6,950 nt of DNA from assembly GCA_013821585.1 (NCBI GenBank), contig JACDGO010000107.1, positions 1-6,950 on the forward strand, given 5' to 3'. Below are positions 1 through 6,621 of this stretch, piece by piece (the stretch's first letter is position 1; each line of letters begins with the position of its first letter). Made by a program: the position numbers and the translations under genes. The notes under the pieces were generated by a model that was given only the letters and a program-made list of their open reading frames with translations, did no database searches and was not told the origin of the DNA. The stretch comes from Sphingomonadaceae bacterium (lineage in GTDB: Bacteria > Pseudomonadota > Alphaproteobacteria > Sphingomonadales > Sphingomonadaceae).

Positions 1-1
1 C

Positions 2-112
2 GCCGAGCGCACCACCGAAAACACCTGGCGCCGCATCGGCTCGCTGCTCGATCGCTTCGCCCCCGACGAGTGCGCCAACTACCTCAGAAACTCAGGCTAT
101 GCTTCATGCTAA
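2..112 (+). mobile_element. IS630-family transposase, C-terminal end (partial)
   Basis: The reading frame entering from the left edge encodes 36 residues before a TAA stop at 110-112. It contains the segments TWRRIGSLLDRF and PDECANYLRNSGYAS, which I recognise as the usual end of IS630-family (Tc1/mariner-like DDE) transposases, common in sphingomonads. The catalytic domain and start lie off the window, so I cannot say whether the gene is intact. It converges on the transporter gene with only 31 bases between the two stop codons, so the right terminal inverted repeat and the TA target site should lie in or near 113-143, or just inside the transporter's 3' end. I could not identify the element's terminus without its other end. 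It suggests that this catabolic cluster lies next to, or within, a mobile region. Confidence 0.8.
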
Positions 113-143
113 GTGAAACCGACTCTAATCCAGCGCCCGGACT

Positions 144-1514
144 TTAGTCCGTGGGGCCTTCACCCAGCGCATCGTGTGCGCTCCGTCGCTGTCCAATTTC
201 ACGAACCAGCTCGCGGTGGCGGTCTGCATTGAGGGGATAGAACCAGATGATCCCCGCCATCGCGGCGGTAAATAGCGCGGGCACGCCGATCATGATCAAC
301 CTGAGGTCGGCGAGCGTCCCCGCGCTCTGCGCGACATTGGCGTGATAGCCGATCGCGCCCAGGGCCTGTCCCAGCGCGACGGCGGCCAGCCCGAGCGACG
401 TTTTCTGCCCAAGGCTCACAAAGCCGAAAAGAGCACCTTCGGCGCGCACCCCCGACCGCCACTCGCCATATTCGACCGTATCGGGCAGCATTGCCCAAGT
501 CGCGAGGTACACGCCTCCCGTGCCCAGCCCCAGCAGCGCCAACAGCGGAATCCAGAAACTAACACTCGGAAGGAGCCAGAGAAGGGCATAGGCGAGCATC
601 GCGATTCCGCTCCCTGCTAGGAATACGCCGCGCTTTGAGTTCCTCCTCATGATGGCAGCCCAAATTGGAATCGACAGGGTTACGGTAAGGGCCAGCAGTC
701 CAAGCGACTTCTGGATCAGGTCGGGCCGGCCAAGCCCATATTTGACGTAATACGGGATGGATTTGTTAAAGAACACGCCCGCCACATAGCCAATCAGCAG
801 CGCACCACAGACCAGCCAGAACGGTCCGTTGCCGCGCAGCATTCGCCACATCGCCGCGAAGCTCGGTCTGTCGCCCGGGACCGCAGCGCGCTCACGCGAG
901 GTCAGGTAAACGATGACGCAGAGGAGCACCGCCGCGCCCCCGAAGATCAGCGCGAGCCTAAAGAAGCCCAGTTGCCCGCCACCGAGCCTCGCCGCGAAGC
1001 TGAGCGTTGAAAGTCCGGCCAGCACACCAGCTCCAGCCTGCCCCACCATACGGTACGCGGCGAGTGAGCTTCGCTGGTTGGTGTCTGTCGTCATCGCCGC
1101 CGACAGCGCCAAATACGGCATGTAGGCGACGGCATATAATGTGCGGAACAGGATGTGGGCGCCGCCCGCAAAGAGCACCAGCGGCCAGCCCACGAGACCA
1201 GTCGGCAGGAAAATCAGCGCCCACGACAATGCCAGCGGCACAGAGCCGAATAGGACGTAGGGTCGATAGCGGCCCCAGCGGGTTCGCGTCCGGTTGGCGA
1301 CGCCGCCCATCACGGGATCGAAGACCGCATCCCACACTAACGCTAGCCCGAACACCCAGCCCGCCGTACTCGGCGTGAGGCCAAGCACGTCGGTATAATA
1401 AAAGAGGAGATATTGGCTGGCAGTGAGGAAGAACAGGCCAAAGCCGAAATCGCCGACACCGTAGCCAAGTTTGCGGACGACGCCTAGCTGATCGCTTGTC
1501 ACCATCTGGTTCAC
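144..1514 (-). CDS. GPH-family cation symporter (MelB-like MFS transporter)
   Basis: This 456-residue inner-membrane protein has about 12 hydrophobic segments and full family length. It belongs to the glycoside-pentoside-hexuronide:cation symporters. Family marks are YYTDVLGL near residue 40, WDAVFDPVMGG at 61-71 followed by the loop RTRTRWGRYRP, and YGEWRSGVRAEG at 349-360. Aligned by eye to E. coli MelB, the cation-binding acids Asp55 and Asp59 correspond to Asp62 and Asp66, and Lys377 to Lys371. The sugar-binding acids Asp19 and Asp124 fall on Gly26 and Tyr131. Cation coupling therefore looks kept, while the substrate is probably not a melibiose-like sugar; I infer uptake of the cluster's substrate. 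The start is GTG at 1514, overlapping the upstream stop as GTGA and preceded by GGAG 8 bases away. An ATG three codons in (1505) is less well placed. The 3' end abuts the IS630 remnant. Confidence 0.9.
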   Translation of the reverse strand: MNQMVTSDQLGVVRKLGYGVGDFGFGLFFLTASQYLLFYYTDVLGLTPSTAGWVFGLALVWDAVFDPVMGGVANRTRTRWGRYRPYVLFGSVPLALSWALIFLPTGLVGWPLVLFAGGAHILFRTLYAVAYMPYLALSAAMTTDTNQRSSLAAYRMVGQAGAGVLAGLSTLSFAARLGGGQLGFFRLALIFGGAAVLLCVIVYLTSRERAAVPGDRPSFAAMWRMLRGNGPFWLVCGALLIGYVAGVFFNKSIPYYVKYGLGRPDLIQKSLGLLALTVTLSIPIWAAIMRRNSKRGVFLAGSGIAMLAYALLWLLPSVSFWIPLLALLGLGTGGVYLATWAMLPDTVEYGEWRSGVRAEGALFGFVSLGQKTSLGLAAVALGQALGAIGYHANVAQSAGTLADLRLIMIGVPALFTAAMAGIIWFYPLNADRHRELVREIGQRRSAHDALGEGPTD

Positions 1515-1768
1515 GCCGCCAACTCCACTCTGATTGCCGCGCCCGCATCATGCTGTTGTTCATCGAGCCGGCACAGGGCTCCATCTAGCGTTCGCCGCCC
1601 GTCCTGAGCTAGCGCCGCCTTGCTCAACACAGCCAATTTCGCAACGGCGCCGGACTCTTCGACTAAGCGACAGAGCGCCTCCATGATCTGTCCAGAATTG
1701 GGTAGACCACGCGAGTGCGTCTCGCTGTAGCTATTCACCAGCCAGCCGGTGCAGCAACTAACATCCAT
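1511..1768 (-). CDS. small hypothetical protein, possibly a gene remnant
   Basis: The ORF encodes 85 residues from the ATG at 1768 and ends in TGA at 1511-1513, overlapping the transporter's GTG as GTGA. I do not recognise the family. It has an N-terminal stretch with paired cysteines (SCCTGW), then a segment GLPNSGQIMEALCRLVEESG and a C-terminal part rich in Ala, Leu, Arg and Gln that reads as amphipathic helix. There is no signal peptide or clear membrane segment. Third codon positions are less G/C-biased than in neighbouring genes. The open frame extends upstream to a TTG at 1804 (97 residues) and, past a single TAA at 1817-1819, to an ATG at 1885 directly behind the hydrolase stop. So it may be the 3' part of a longer (about 124-codon) broken gene. 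The start at 1768 is chosen for its strong GGAGGAG site. Confidence 0.5.
   Translation of the reverse strand: MDVSCCTGWLVNSYSETHSRGLPNSGQIMEALCRLVEESGAVAKLAVLSKAALAQDGRRTLDGALCRLDEQQHDAGAAIRVELAA
1523..1526 (-). promoter_or_regulatory. Shine-Dalgarno site for the GPH symporter
   Basis: GGAG on the minus strand ends 8 bases before the GTG at 1514 and 17 bases before the alternative ATG at 1505. This spacing favours the GTG start. It lies inside the 3' end of the small upstream ORF, as expected for coupled translation. Confidence 0.5.
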
Positions 1769-1777
1769 CGACCCGAG

Positions 1778-1784
1778 CTCCTCC
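1778..1784 (-). promoter_or_regulatory. possible Shine-Dalgarno site for the small ORF
   Basis: GGAGGAG lies 9 bases before the ATG at 1768, the strongest ribosome-binding match in this stretch. The caveat is that, if the longer frame is the true gene, the same bases are simply codons for Leu-Glu-Glu-Leu. Confidence 0.4.
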
Positions 1785-1800
1785 AGCGGTTTCATCACAG

Positions 1801-1885
1801 TCAATAACGGCCGGATTTAAGCAGGGTCTTGGCGACGGCAAAAAAGCGCGGCGGCAAAGTCGTTAAGCGGCTGGATTGCGAACAT
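1801..1885 (-). pseudogene. short disrupted reading frame after the hydrolase gene
   Basis: Three bases after the hydrolase stop an ATG (1885) opens a frame reading MFAIQPLNDFAAALF. After a run of six T (minus strand) it turns into CRRQDPA and a TAA stop at 1817-1819. Skipping one T would instead continue as AVAKTLLKSGRY up to a TGA at 1801-1803, which reads more like protein. The first frame is the same frame as the small ORF at 1511-1768. The pattern fits a gene of about 124 codons damaged by two compensating indels, or by a nonsense mutation. It could also be non-coding, since 85 bases is too short to be certain. It fills most of the only internal gap in the gene run; I see no terminator or clear promoter there. 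Confidence 0.3.
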
Positions 1886-1888
1886 GGT

Positions 1889-2740
1889 TCAGGCCCCCAG
1901 TGCAGGGGCGGGTGAATACAGCGCCTCGCGCAGCCCGTCGTACCAAGGCGATCGTCCATCGGCGAGCGAAAGGTGGGTGTCGAAATGCGACGCACGCGGC
2001 AACTCGACCGATGTGACGCGGAGGCATGCTCGATCCAGCCGCCCTGCCATCTCTCGTCCCGCGCGAATTACGTAGGGGCTATCAAGTTCGCCCCACAATA
2101 TGTGGAACGGCACGCGCGCCCGCTCGGCGTGGGTGAGCGGGCTCGCCTCGCGATCGTGGGTTGGGTCGGCGAGGAGATAGCGGTAGACCCGCCCGGCGTC
2201 GCTATCGAGCGGCACGTCGCCATGTGCCAGGTCAAGCGGGGCACTTACGGTCAAGCATGCCGCTAGTGCGCCGTCGTCCTCCAGCGCGGTGAGCGCAGCG
2301 AGCTGACCGCCAGCCGAATGGCCACCGATCGCAATTCGCGCGGGGTCGCCGCCCCACTCGTGCGCATGCTCGCGCACGAAGCGGAGCACTTCAGCCGCAT
2401 CTTCACGCTGCGCCGGCCAGCGCAGTCGCGGAGCAAGGCGATATGTCGCGGCAACGAACACCGCCGGGAGCACGAGGACCGGTGCGGCCATGAACCGTAA
2501 CCAGCCAAGATGTCCGTTGATCCACGCGCCGCCGTGAAGGAAGAGTAGCACCGGCAACCCCTCGGCCATCGGCGGGGAGTAAACGTCGATCCGCTGCCCG
2601 CGATCGGGACCGTAGGCTAACTCGAAGCGCGGTTGTGCGCCGCCGTCCCCCAGCGCCTCCACACTCGCAACATAGGCGAGCACTGCGGGGTTCGCCGAGG
2701 CGATCGCGTCCGAGTCCGGCCGGTGGTGGGCGAGGCTCAT
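1889..2740 (-). CDS. alpha/beta hydrolase (esterase / arylformamidase-like)
   Basis: This 283-residue soluble protein has the alpha/beta-hydrolase fold. An oxyanion-hole motif HGGAW at 69-73 is followed by the nucleophile elbow GHSAGG at 140-145 (Ser142). Asp220 (in WGELDSP) and His252 (in ASHFD) complete a full catalytic triad. The HGGAW/GHSAGG combination is shared by hormone-sensitive-lipase-type esterases and N-formylkynurenine formamidases, and the length suits the latter. Beside a ring-cleaving dioxygenase, removal of formate from an N-formyl intermediate, the job NicD does in nicotinate breakdown, is an attractive but unproven role. Plain ester or lactone hydrolysis is the alternative. 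The ATG at 2740 overlaps the dehydrogenase stop as ATGA, with GGAGG 12 bases upstream. The open frame extends further upstream to 2980, but that part is a shadow of the dehydrogenase. Confidence 0.88.
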   Translation of the reverse strand: MSLAHHRPDSDAIASANPAVLAYVASVEALGDGGAQPRFELAYGPDRGQRIDVYSPPMAEGLPVLLFLHGGAWINGHLGWLRFMAAPVLVLPAVFVAATYRLAPRLRWPAQREDAAEVLRFVREHAHEWGGDPARIAIGGHSAGGQLAALTALEDDGALAACLTVSAPLDLAHGDVPLDSDAGRVYRYLLADPTHDREASPLTHAERARVPFHILWGELDSPYVIRAGREMAGRLDRACLRVTSVELPRASHFDTHLSLADGRSPWYDGLREALYSPAPALGA

Positions 2741-3486
2741 GAGCGGCAAATGCCTCCGTCGACGCGGAACACTGCCCCTGTCATAAAATCCGACCCCGGC
2801 CCGCCCAGCAACACCGCGAGCGGGCCCAGATCGCGACGTGGCTCGCCGACACGGCCGAGCGGCACGCGCGCGTTGACCATCTCCATGACCTCGGGGATGG
2901 AGAAAGCGGGGGCATTGGCTGGAGTGTCGAATGGGCCGGGCGCGATCGTGTTGACCGTTACCGTTGGTGCCCATTCCCACGCGAGGCTCTTGGTGAGTGC
3001 GACTACGCCGCCCTTAGTCGCGCTGTACGCGCTCCAGCCCGCCTCGCCGCGGATACCGATGTCGGAGGAAATGTTGACAATCTTTCCTGATCCGCGCTCG
3101 AGCATGCGGCGTCCGAACGACTGGCAGCTCCAGAACACTCCTGACAGATTGGCGGCTATCATCTCGGACCAGTCGGATTCAACCGTATCCAGTGCGGACT
3201 TCATCACCACGGTTCCCGCGTTGTTGAACAGCGCGTCCACGCCGCCCGTCTCCCGCCAGACCGCCTCAGCGAAATCCTCGGTGGCGGCCCTACCCGCGCT
3301 CGCATCATAGGCAACGCCAACCGCGCCCGAGCCGATCTCGGCTGCCGTCATCCGGGCACCGTCCTCGGTGCGCGCGGTGAGCACGACCGTGGCACCGGCC
3401 TCGGCGAGTGCTTCGGCCATCCCGCGCCCAATCCCGCGGCTTCCTCCGGTGACGAGCATGGTGCGCCCGGTAAGGGTTCCTCTCAC
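2737..3486 (-). CDS. short-chain dehydrogenase/reductase (SDR)
   Basis: This 249-residue oxidoreductase is of standard classical SDR length. The nucleotide-binding motif TGGSRGIG is at 13-20, Asp61 follows beta-3, NNAG is at 88-91, the Asn of the tetrad is Asn113, and the catalytic residues are Ser141, Tyr154 and Lys158 (in YSATK). Arg17 in the glycine-rich loop and Arg40 after beta-2 suggest NADP(H). IAPGPFDTP at 181-189 and a C-terminal VDGG are typical of the FabG/gluconate-5-dehydrogenase-like group. It probably interconverts an alcohol and a ketone in the pathway; the substrate is unknown. The GTG start at 3486 overlaps the lactonase stop as GTGA, has GGGAG 10 bases upstream, and gives a family-typical N terminus. 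The longer open frame to 3633 is only overlap with the lactonase gene. Confidence 0.92.
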   Translation of the reverse strand: MRGTLTGRTMLVTGGSRGIGRGMAEALAEAGATVVLTARTEDGARMTAAEIGSGAVGVAYDASAGRAATEDFAEAVWRETGGVDALFNNAGTVVMKSALDTVESDWSEMIAANLSGVFWSCQSFGRRMLERGSGKIVNISSDIGIRGEAGWSAYSATKGGVVALTKSLAWEWAPTVTVNTIAPGPFDTPANAPAFSIPEVMEMVNARVPLGRVGEPRRDLGPLAVLLGGPGSDFMTGAVFRVDGGICRS

Positions 3487-4334
3487 GGCAGACCCGCTCC
3501 CGCGGCTTCGACCCGTACGGTGTCGATAAAGCCCTTCGATCGGCCCTGCGGCATGGTCTCGGGCGTGGTTTCCGCAGATAGGCAATAAAGCGTGCGTGCG
3601 TCGGGGCCGCCGAGCGCACAAGCGACGGCCCACCGGCCGGAGCCTGCCTCAATTGTGTCGAGCACCATCCCGCCTTCGGCTACACGCACGAACAACCCGG
3701 TCACTGGGCTTCCCAGCCATACCGCGCCGGATTCGTCGAGGCAGATGCCATCGGGAGTATGGTCGCCGAGCGCTGCCCATTCACGCTTGCGCGACAGCCG
3801 TCCATCGTCCGCGACATCGAACGCGGTCAGCCGGTTGGCGAAGGACTCTGCAACGATCAACGTGCGGCCGTCGGCCGTCAACGCGGTCCCGTTCGGGAAG
3901 ACGAGCCCGTCTGCTGCCTCCTCGACCTTGCCCGCCTCATCGACGAGAATTAAGGACGACGGCTGCGGTGCGGCCTTACCGAAGAAATCAAAGCCGTGGT
4001 GTCCGACGTAAGCCCGACCCTGGTGGTCAACAAGTAGTTCATTCGCGGCACCCCTTGCATAGGTGGAGAGGTCCGCATGCCGCGCCAAAGTACCGTCGGG
4101 GCGGATGGCGTAGAGCATGAACTCCCGTTGCGAGACGACGAGGGGGGTACCGTCGGGCAAAAATCCGAGCCCCCCCGGAGTCCCGGCAATCTCGGCGATG
4201 CGCGTCAGCTTTCCCGCTGCGTCGGCGCGAAACACGGCGTTCTGGAAATAATCAACGAACCAGAGCGCGTCTTGATGCCAGCGCGGCGCCTCGGGAAAGC
4301 GCAGTCCCGAAACGAAGTTTGCAACCCCGCTCAT
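3483..4334 (-). CDS. SMP-30/gluconolactonase/LRE-family lactonase
   Basis: This 283-residue six-bladed beta-propeller of the SMP-30/regucalcin family hydrolyses lactones using one divalent metal. By analogy with human SMP30 (Glu18, Asn154, Asp204), the metal ligands are Glu15 in FPEAPRW (13-19), Asn148 in FPNGTALT and Asp195 in TPDGICLD. Asn99, in ANELLVDHQGRAYVG, matches the substrate-side Asn; the family more often has Asn-Asp there, and this protein has Asn-Glu. There is no signal peptide, so it is cytoplasmic. The ATG at 4334 overlaps the monooxygenase stop as ATGA, with AGGTGG 7 bases upstream. Its place between a monooxygenase and an SDR suggests opening of a lactone intermediate, or of a sugar lactone released from a conjugate. 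Specificity cannot be read from the sequence. Confidence 0.9.
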   Translation of the reverse strand: MSGVANFVSGLRFPEAPRWHQDALWFVDYFQNAVFRADAAGKLTRIAEIAGTPGGLGFLPDGTPLVVSQREFMLYAIRPDGTLARHADLSTYARGAANELLVDHQGRAYVGHHGFDFFGKAAPQPSSLILVDEAGKVEEAADGLVFPNGTALTADGRTLIVAESFANRLTAFDVADDGRLSRKREWAALGDHTPDGICLDESGAVWLGSPVTGLFVRVAEGGMVLDTIEAGSGRWAVACALGGPDARTLYCLSAETTPETMPQGRSKGFIDTVRVEAAGAGLP

Positions 4335-5569
4335 GCTGCGGCCACCTGACCACGCCGCAACGCCGCGATCTGCGCATCGCTCGGCGGCGGCGCGTCGTAA
4401 TCGCCATAGATTATGCTCATCGCGCCCGGATCGAGCGCTAAGCTGTGCTCGAGCGCGGCTTCCACTTCGGCGTGCGTCCTAATGTGCGCCGCAGCGACCT
4501 TTCCGTAGAGCCGCGAGGCGGTGAGGACGTATTCGTTAAAGTTGCGCACCTGTCGCTCGTAAGGTTTCAGCGCCGCTGCGCTTGGCGTATCGCCTGCCCT
4601 CAGGAGAGGGATGATCAACGCTGAGGCGTGGTGGGCGTCGCGCATGCTCATATTCATCCCCATTCCGTAATAAGGTGGAGTTATGTGCACAGCGTCGCCG
4701 AGCAGGATCACCCCGTCTGCCACATAACTCCGTGCATGGTGCGTCAGGATCTTGTAGGAGTAAAACACCTCTTCCATCAGGCGCATGCTCTCGAAAAAGG
4801 GGAAGCGCGCCTTCAGTTCGTCGTGAATCGCGGGCAACCCGATGCTGCGCCACCGAGCCAGTTCGCCCGGACCCGCCTGTACGGGGCAGCGGACATGTTC
4901 GGGCGTGATCGGAAACATCCCGCAAAACCCCTCCGAACCCCAAATCTCAGTCTGCTGGTCAGCCGGCTGGTCGGGAGAGCGCTCGCACGTGAGCATCAGG
5001 TAGGAATAGGGATAAGTCTCGATTTCCGTTTCGATTCCCGCGTGCTGGCGAACAATCGAACTCGATCCGTCGCACCCGGCGACCAGCCGCGCATGCACCT
5101 CAATCGGGCCATCGCGACCGGCTGCCCGCACTCCGACCGCCGCCCCGTCGGGATTTTGAATCAGCCCGGTCGCCCGCAGGCCACGAAGGAACCTGACATT
5201 ATCGGCCTCCATAGCCGCCTCGACCAGCGCTTCCTGAAGAAGCGGGTGTGGCAGCGCGATGCAGTAATTGTATGGTGCGGGAGCGGTCGCGGCGAGCGGA
5301 ACGTCTGCGAGCGTCTCGCGCTCCGGACCAAGCGCCACCCATCGGTGAAGCTGCACCGCACCGCGCGACAAGAATTTGTCAAGGATGCCTAACCGGGCGA
5401 GTTCCTTGACTGTACTCGGCGAGAGCAAATCACCTCGCTTCAGTGGCGGGATCTCCGGCTGGGTTTCGAGCACCACCACGTCCAGGCCGCTGCCTTTCAG
5501 GTTCGCCGCGAGCATCGCGCCCGCGACCGCACCGCCAACAATTGCGACGTCACAGTTGATACGCTTCAT
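4331..5569 (-). CDS. FAD-dependent group A monooxygenase (PHBH/UbiH-like)
   Basis: This 412-residue flavoprotein hydroxylase would use FAD, NAD(P)H and O2. The N-terminal dinucleotide fold has CDVAIVGGAVAGAMLA (Gly12, Gly13, Gly17; the usual third glycine is Ala14, a change I believe also occurs in related enzymes). A Glu closes beta-2 (VVVLE) and an Arg follows near residue 45 (KRGD). The DG motif AGCDGSSSIVR is at 165-174, and the GD motif GDAVHITPPYYGMGMN is at 291-306, binding the ribityl and pyrophosphate parts of FAD. Family knowledge points to hydroxylation of an electron-rich aromatic or hydroxypyridine ring. Next to a NicX-like dioxygenase, a role like 6-hydroxynicotinate 3-monooxygenase (NicC) is reasonable, though I cannot assign the substrate. 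The ATG at 5569 overlaps the dioxygenase stop as ATGA, with GAGG 8 bases upstream. Confidence 0.9.
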   Translation of the reverse strand: MKRINCDVAIVGGAVAGAMLAANLKGSGLDVVVLETQPEIPPLKRGDLLSPSTVKELARLGILDKFLSRGAVQLHRWVALGPERETLADVPLAATAPAPYNYCIALPHPLLQEALVEAAMEADNVRFLRGLRATGLIQNPDGAAVGVRAAGRDGPIEVHARLVAGCDGSSSIVRQHAGIETEIETYPYSYLMLTCERSPDQPADQQTEIWGSEGFCGMFPITPEHVRCPVQAGPGELARWRSIGLPAIHDELKARFPFFESMRLMEEVFYSYKILTHHARSYVADGVILLGDAVHITPPYYGMGMNMSMRDAHHASALIIPLLRAGDTPSAAALKPYERQVRNFNEYVLTASRLYGKVAAAHIRTHAEVEAALEHSLALDPGAMSIIYGDYDAPPPSDAQIAALRRGQVAAA

Positions 5570-6612
5570 GCCGCAAGCCTCAGGTCAGACCGGAGCACAC
5601 CAGCGCTGACCACGGGCTCATCGTCGTCAAGCTGCACCGTGCAGTTGCGCATCGGCAGGTCGAAATGTCCATCGGTGAAGCGGTTGGCCGTCTCGTTCGC
5701 GCCGGTAGAGAACAGGAAATTGCCGGCGAACGCACGCAGTTCGATACCGTTTACGTCGGCCTTATCATACATGACGAGCGCGTCCCACCGCGCCGCTGGG
5801 TTCATCCCCCACCCGACGTGGCTGACGGCATAGGCTTCCCGCCCAAATCCGGCGAGGTAACTGCGCATGAGTTCGGCGTCCAGGTTGTCGCCCTCAATCG
5901 CCACAACGTGATCGGCCTCGAGCGTAAGCGCGGCGAATGCCTCGAAATAGCGTTTGAAAGTGAGGTTGGCGTCGCCTGGCGCGAAAACAATTCGTCCATT
6001 TACACTGCCCGGCGGCGGAGACGTGAGGCATAGTCCTGCGGGCCAGTAGCCGAAGCTCGCCGGTGTTTGCGCCGTCCCCGCTGAACCGCGTCCGACTGCC
6101 TTTGACAGATCTACGGTCAGGTTTGTTCCGCTGGACGAAGTCACATGCATTCGGCCGGCCTGGCTGATGAGCTCCGCCCCGTGCACGCACAGTTCGTGTA
6201 ATCCCGGAGCGGGGCGGAGGCGCTCAAACACTTCCGGGGCTTCGTTACCGATCATGAAGATTCGCGCGCCGCGCGACAGGAGCGCCGAACGCTCCGCCGC
6301 ATGTAGCAGCCCCTCGACCGTCACATCGACGATCAGATCTGCACCAGAGAGCGCATCGATCACCTGCCGTACTCCCGCGATCGCGCGCGATGTTCCGGTC
6401 GAGCGCAACGGTGCCCCGGGAGGTGGTGCAGGGGTCGGCACGGTGACGCGATAGGTCGTGAGCCCCATTCCCTCGAGTGCCAATTCGGCGAGCTCGACGA
6501 GCACGTCCCGCGATGATCGTTCGCACAGCACCGCCGCGACTTCGCCAGCGCGTGCGCCCGAGAGCGCGAGCACTTCCTCGAATAGGCCGATCCAGCGAGG
6601 CTCGATGCGCAT
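5566..6612 (-). CDS. NicX-like non-haem iron ring-cleaving dioxygenase (M29-like fold)
   Basis: From the ATG at 6612 this is a 348-residue protein; residue numbers here count from the TTG four codons upstream (352 residues). It resembles 2,5-dihydroxypyridine 5,6-dioxygenase (NicX of Pseudomonas putida), an Fe(II) enzyme with an aminopeptidase-T (M29)-like fold that opens the pyridine ring to N-formylmaleamate. The C-terminal half matches my memory of NicX closely: SHVGWGMNP, RAFAGNFLFSTGAN, then HFDLPMRNC. His269, His320 and Asp322 correspond to the NicX iron ligands (as I recall, His265, His318 and Asp320). LLHAAE around His108 matches the NicX LLHSPE segment. Automatic pipelines may call such proteins leucyl aminopeptidase, which the ligand set argues against. 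An extradiol cleavage of a dihydroxylated N-heterocycle or aromatic ring is likely; the exact substrate is open. The ATG start is favoured by AAGGA just upstream. Confidence 0.8.
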   Translation of the reverse strand: MRIEPRWIGLFEEVLALSGARAGEVAAVLCERSSRDVLVELAELALEGMGLTTYRVTVPTPAPPPGAPLRSTGTSRAIAGVRQVIDALSGADLIVDVTVEGLLHAAERSALLSRGARIFMIGNEAPEVFERLRPAPGLHELCVHGAELISQAGRMHVTSSSGTNLTVDLSKAVGRGSAGTAQTPASFGYWPAGLCLTSPPPGSVNGRIVFAPGDANLTFKRYFEAFAALTLEADHVVAIEGDNLDAELMRSYLAGFGREAYAVSHVGWGMNPAARWDALVMYDKADVNGIELRAFAGNFLFSTGANETANRFTDGHFDLPMRNCTVQLDDDEPVVSAGVLRSDLRLAA

Positions 6613-6616
6613 CGTA

Positions 6617-6621
6617 TCCTT
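6617..6621 (-). promoter_or_regulatory. Shine-Dalgarno site deciding the NicX-like start
   Basis: AAGGA lies 4 bases before the ATG at 6612. The alternative TTG at 6624, which overlaps the upstream stop as TTGA, has only GGCGGA directly against it, with no workable spacing. This favours the ATG. Confidence 0.45.

Noticed and set aside
138..151. Small inverted repeat CGGAC-TTTA-GTCCG at the transporter's stop codon, possible terminator
   Set aside because: The stem is only 5 bp and is followed by no T-run on either strand; too weak to call an intrinsic terminator.
1769..1888. Possible riboswitch, promoter or attachment site in the internal gap
   Set aside because: No convincing -35/-10 pair, terminator hairpin, conserved aptamer pattern or repeat was visible; the stretch is better explained as decayed coding sequence.
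2741..2980. Upstream extension of the hydrolase reading frame
   Set aside because: It overlaps the SDR's conserved C-terminal half and encodes Arg-rich sequence; the ATG at 2740 with an ATGA overlap gives the family-typical N terminus.
2633..3310. Plus-strand open frame of about 225 codons
   Set aside because: It lies antisense to the hydrolase and SDR genes, shows no family features, and its openness is explained by high GC content and the codon use of the minus-strand genes.
3487..3633. Upstream extension of the SDR reading frame
   Set aside because: It overlaps the lactonase 3' coding end and adds 49 Arg-rich residues before the usual SDR N terminus.
4628..5392. Plus-strand open frame of about 254 codons
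   Set aside because: It is antisense to the FAD monooxygenase, whose FAD motifs are intact; the opposite-strand translation is low-complexity in His, Arg and Pro with no recognisable domain.
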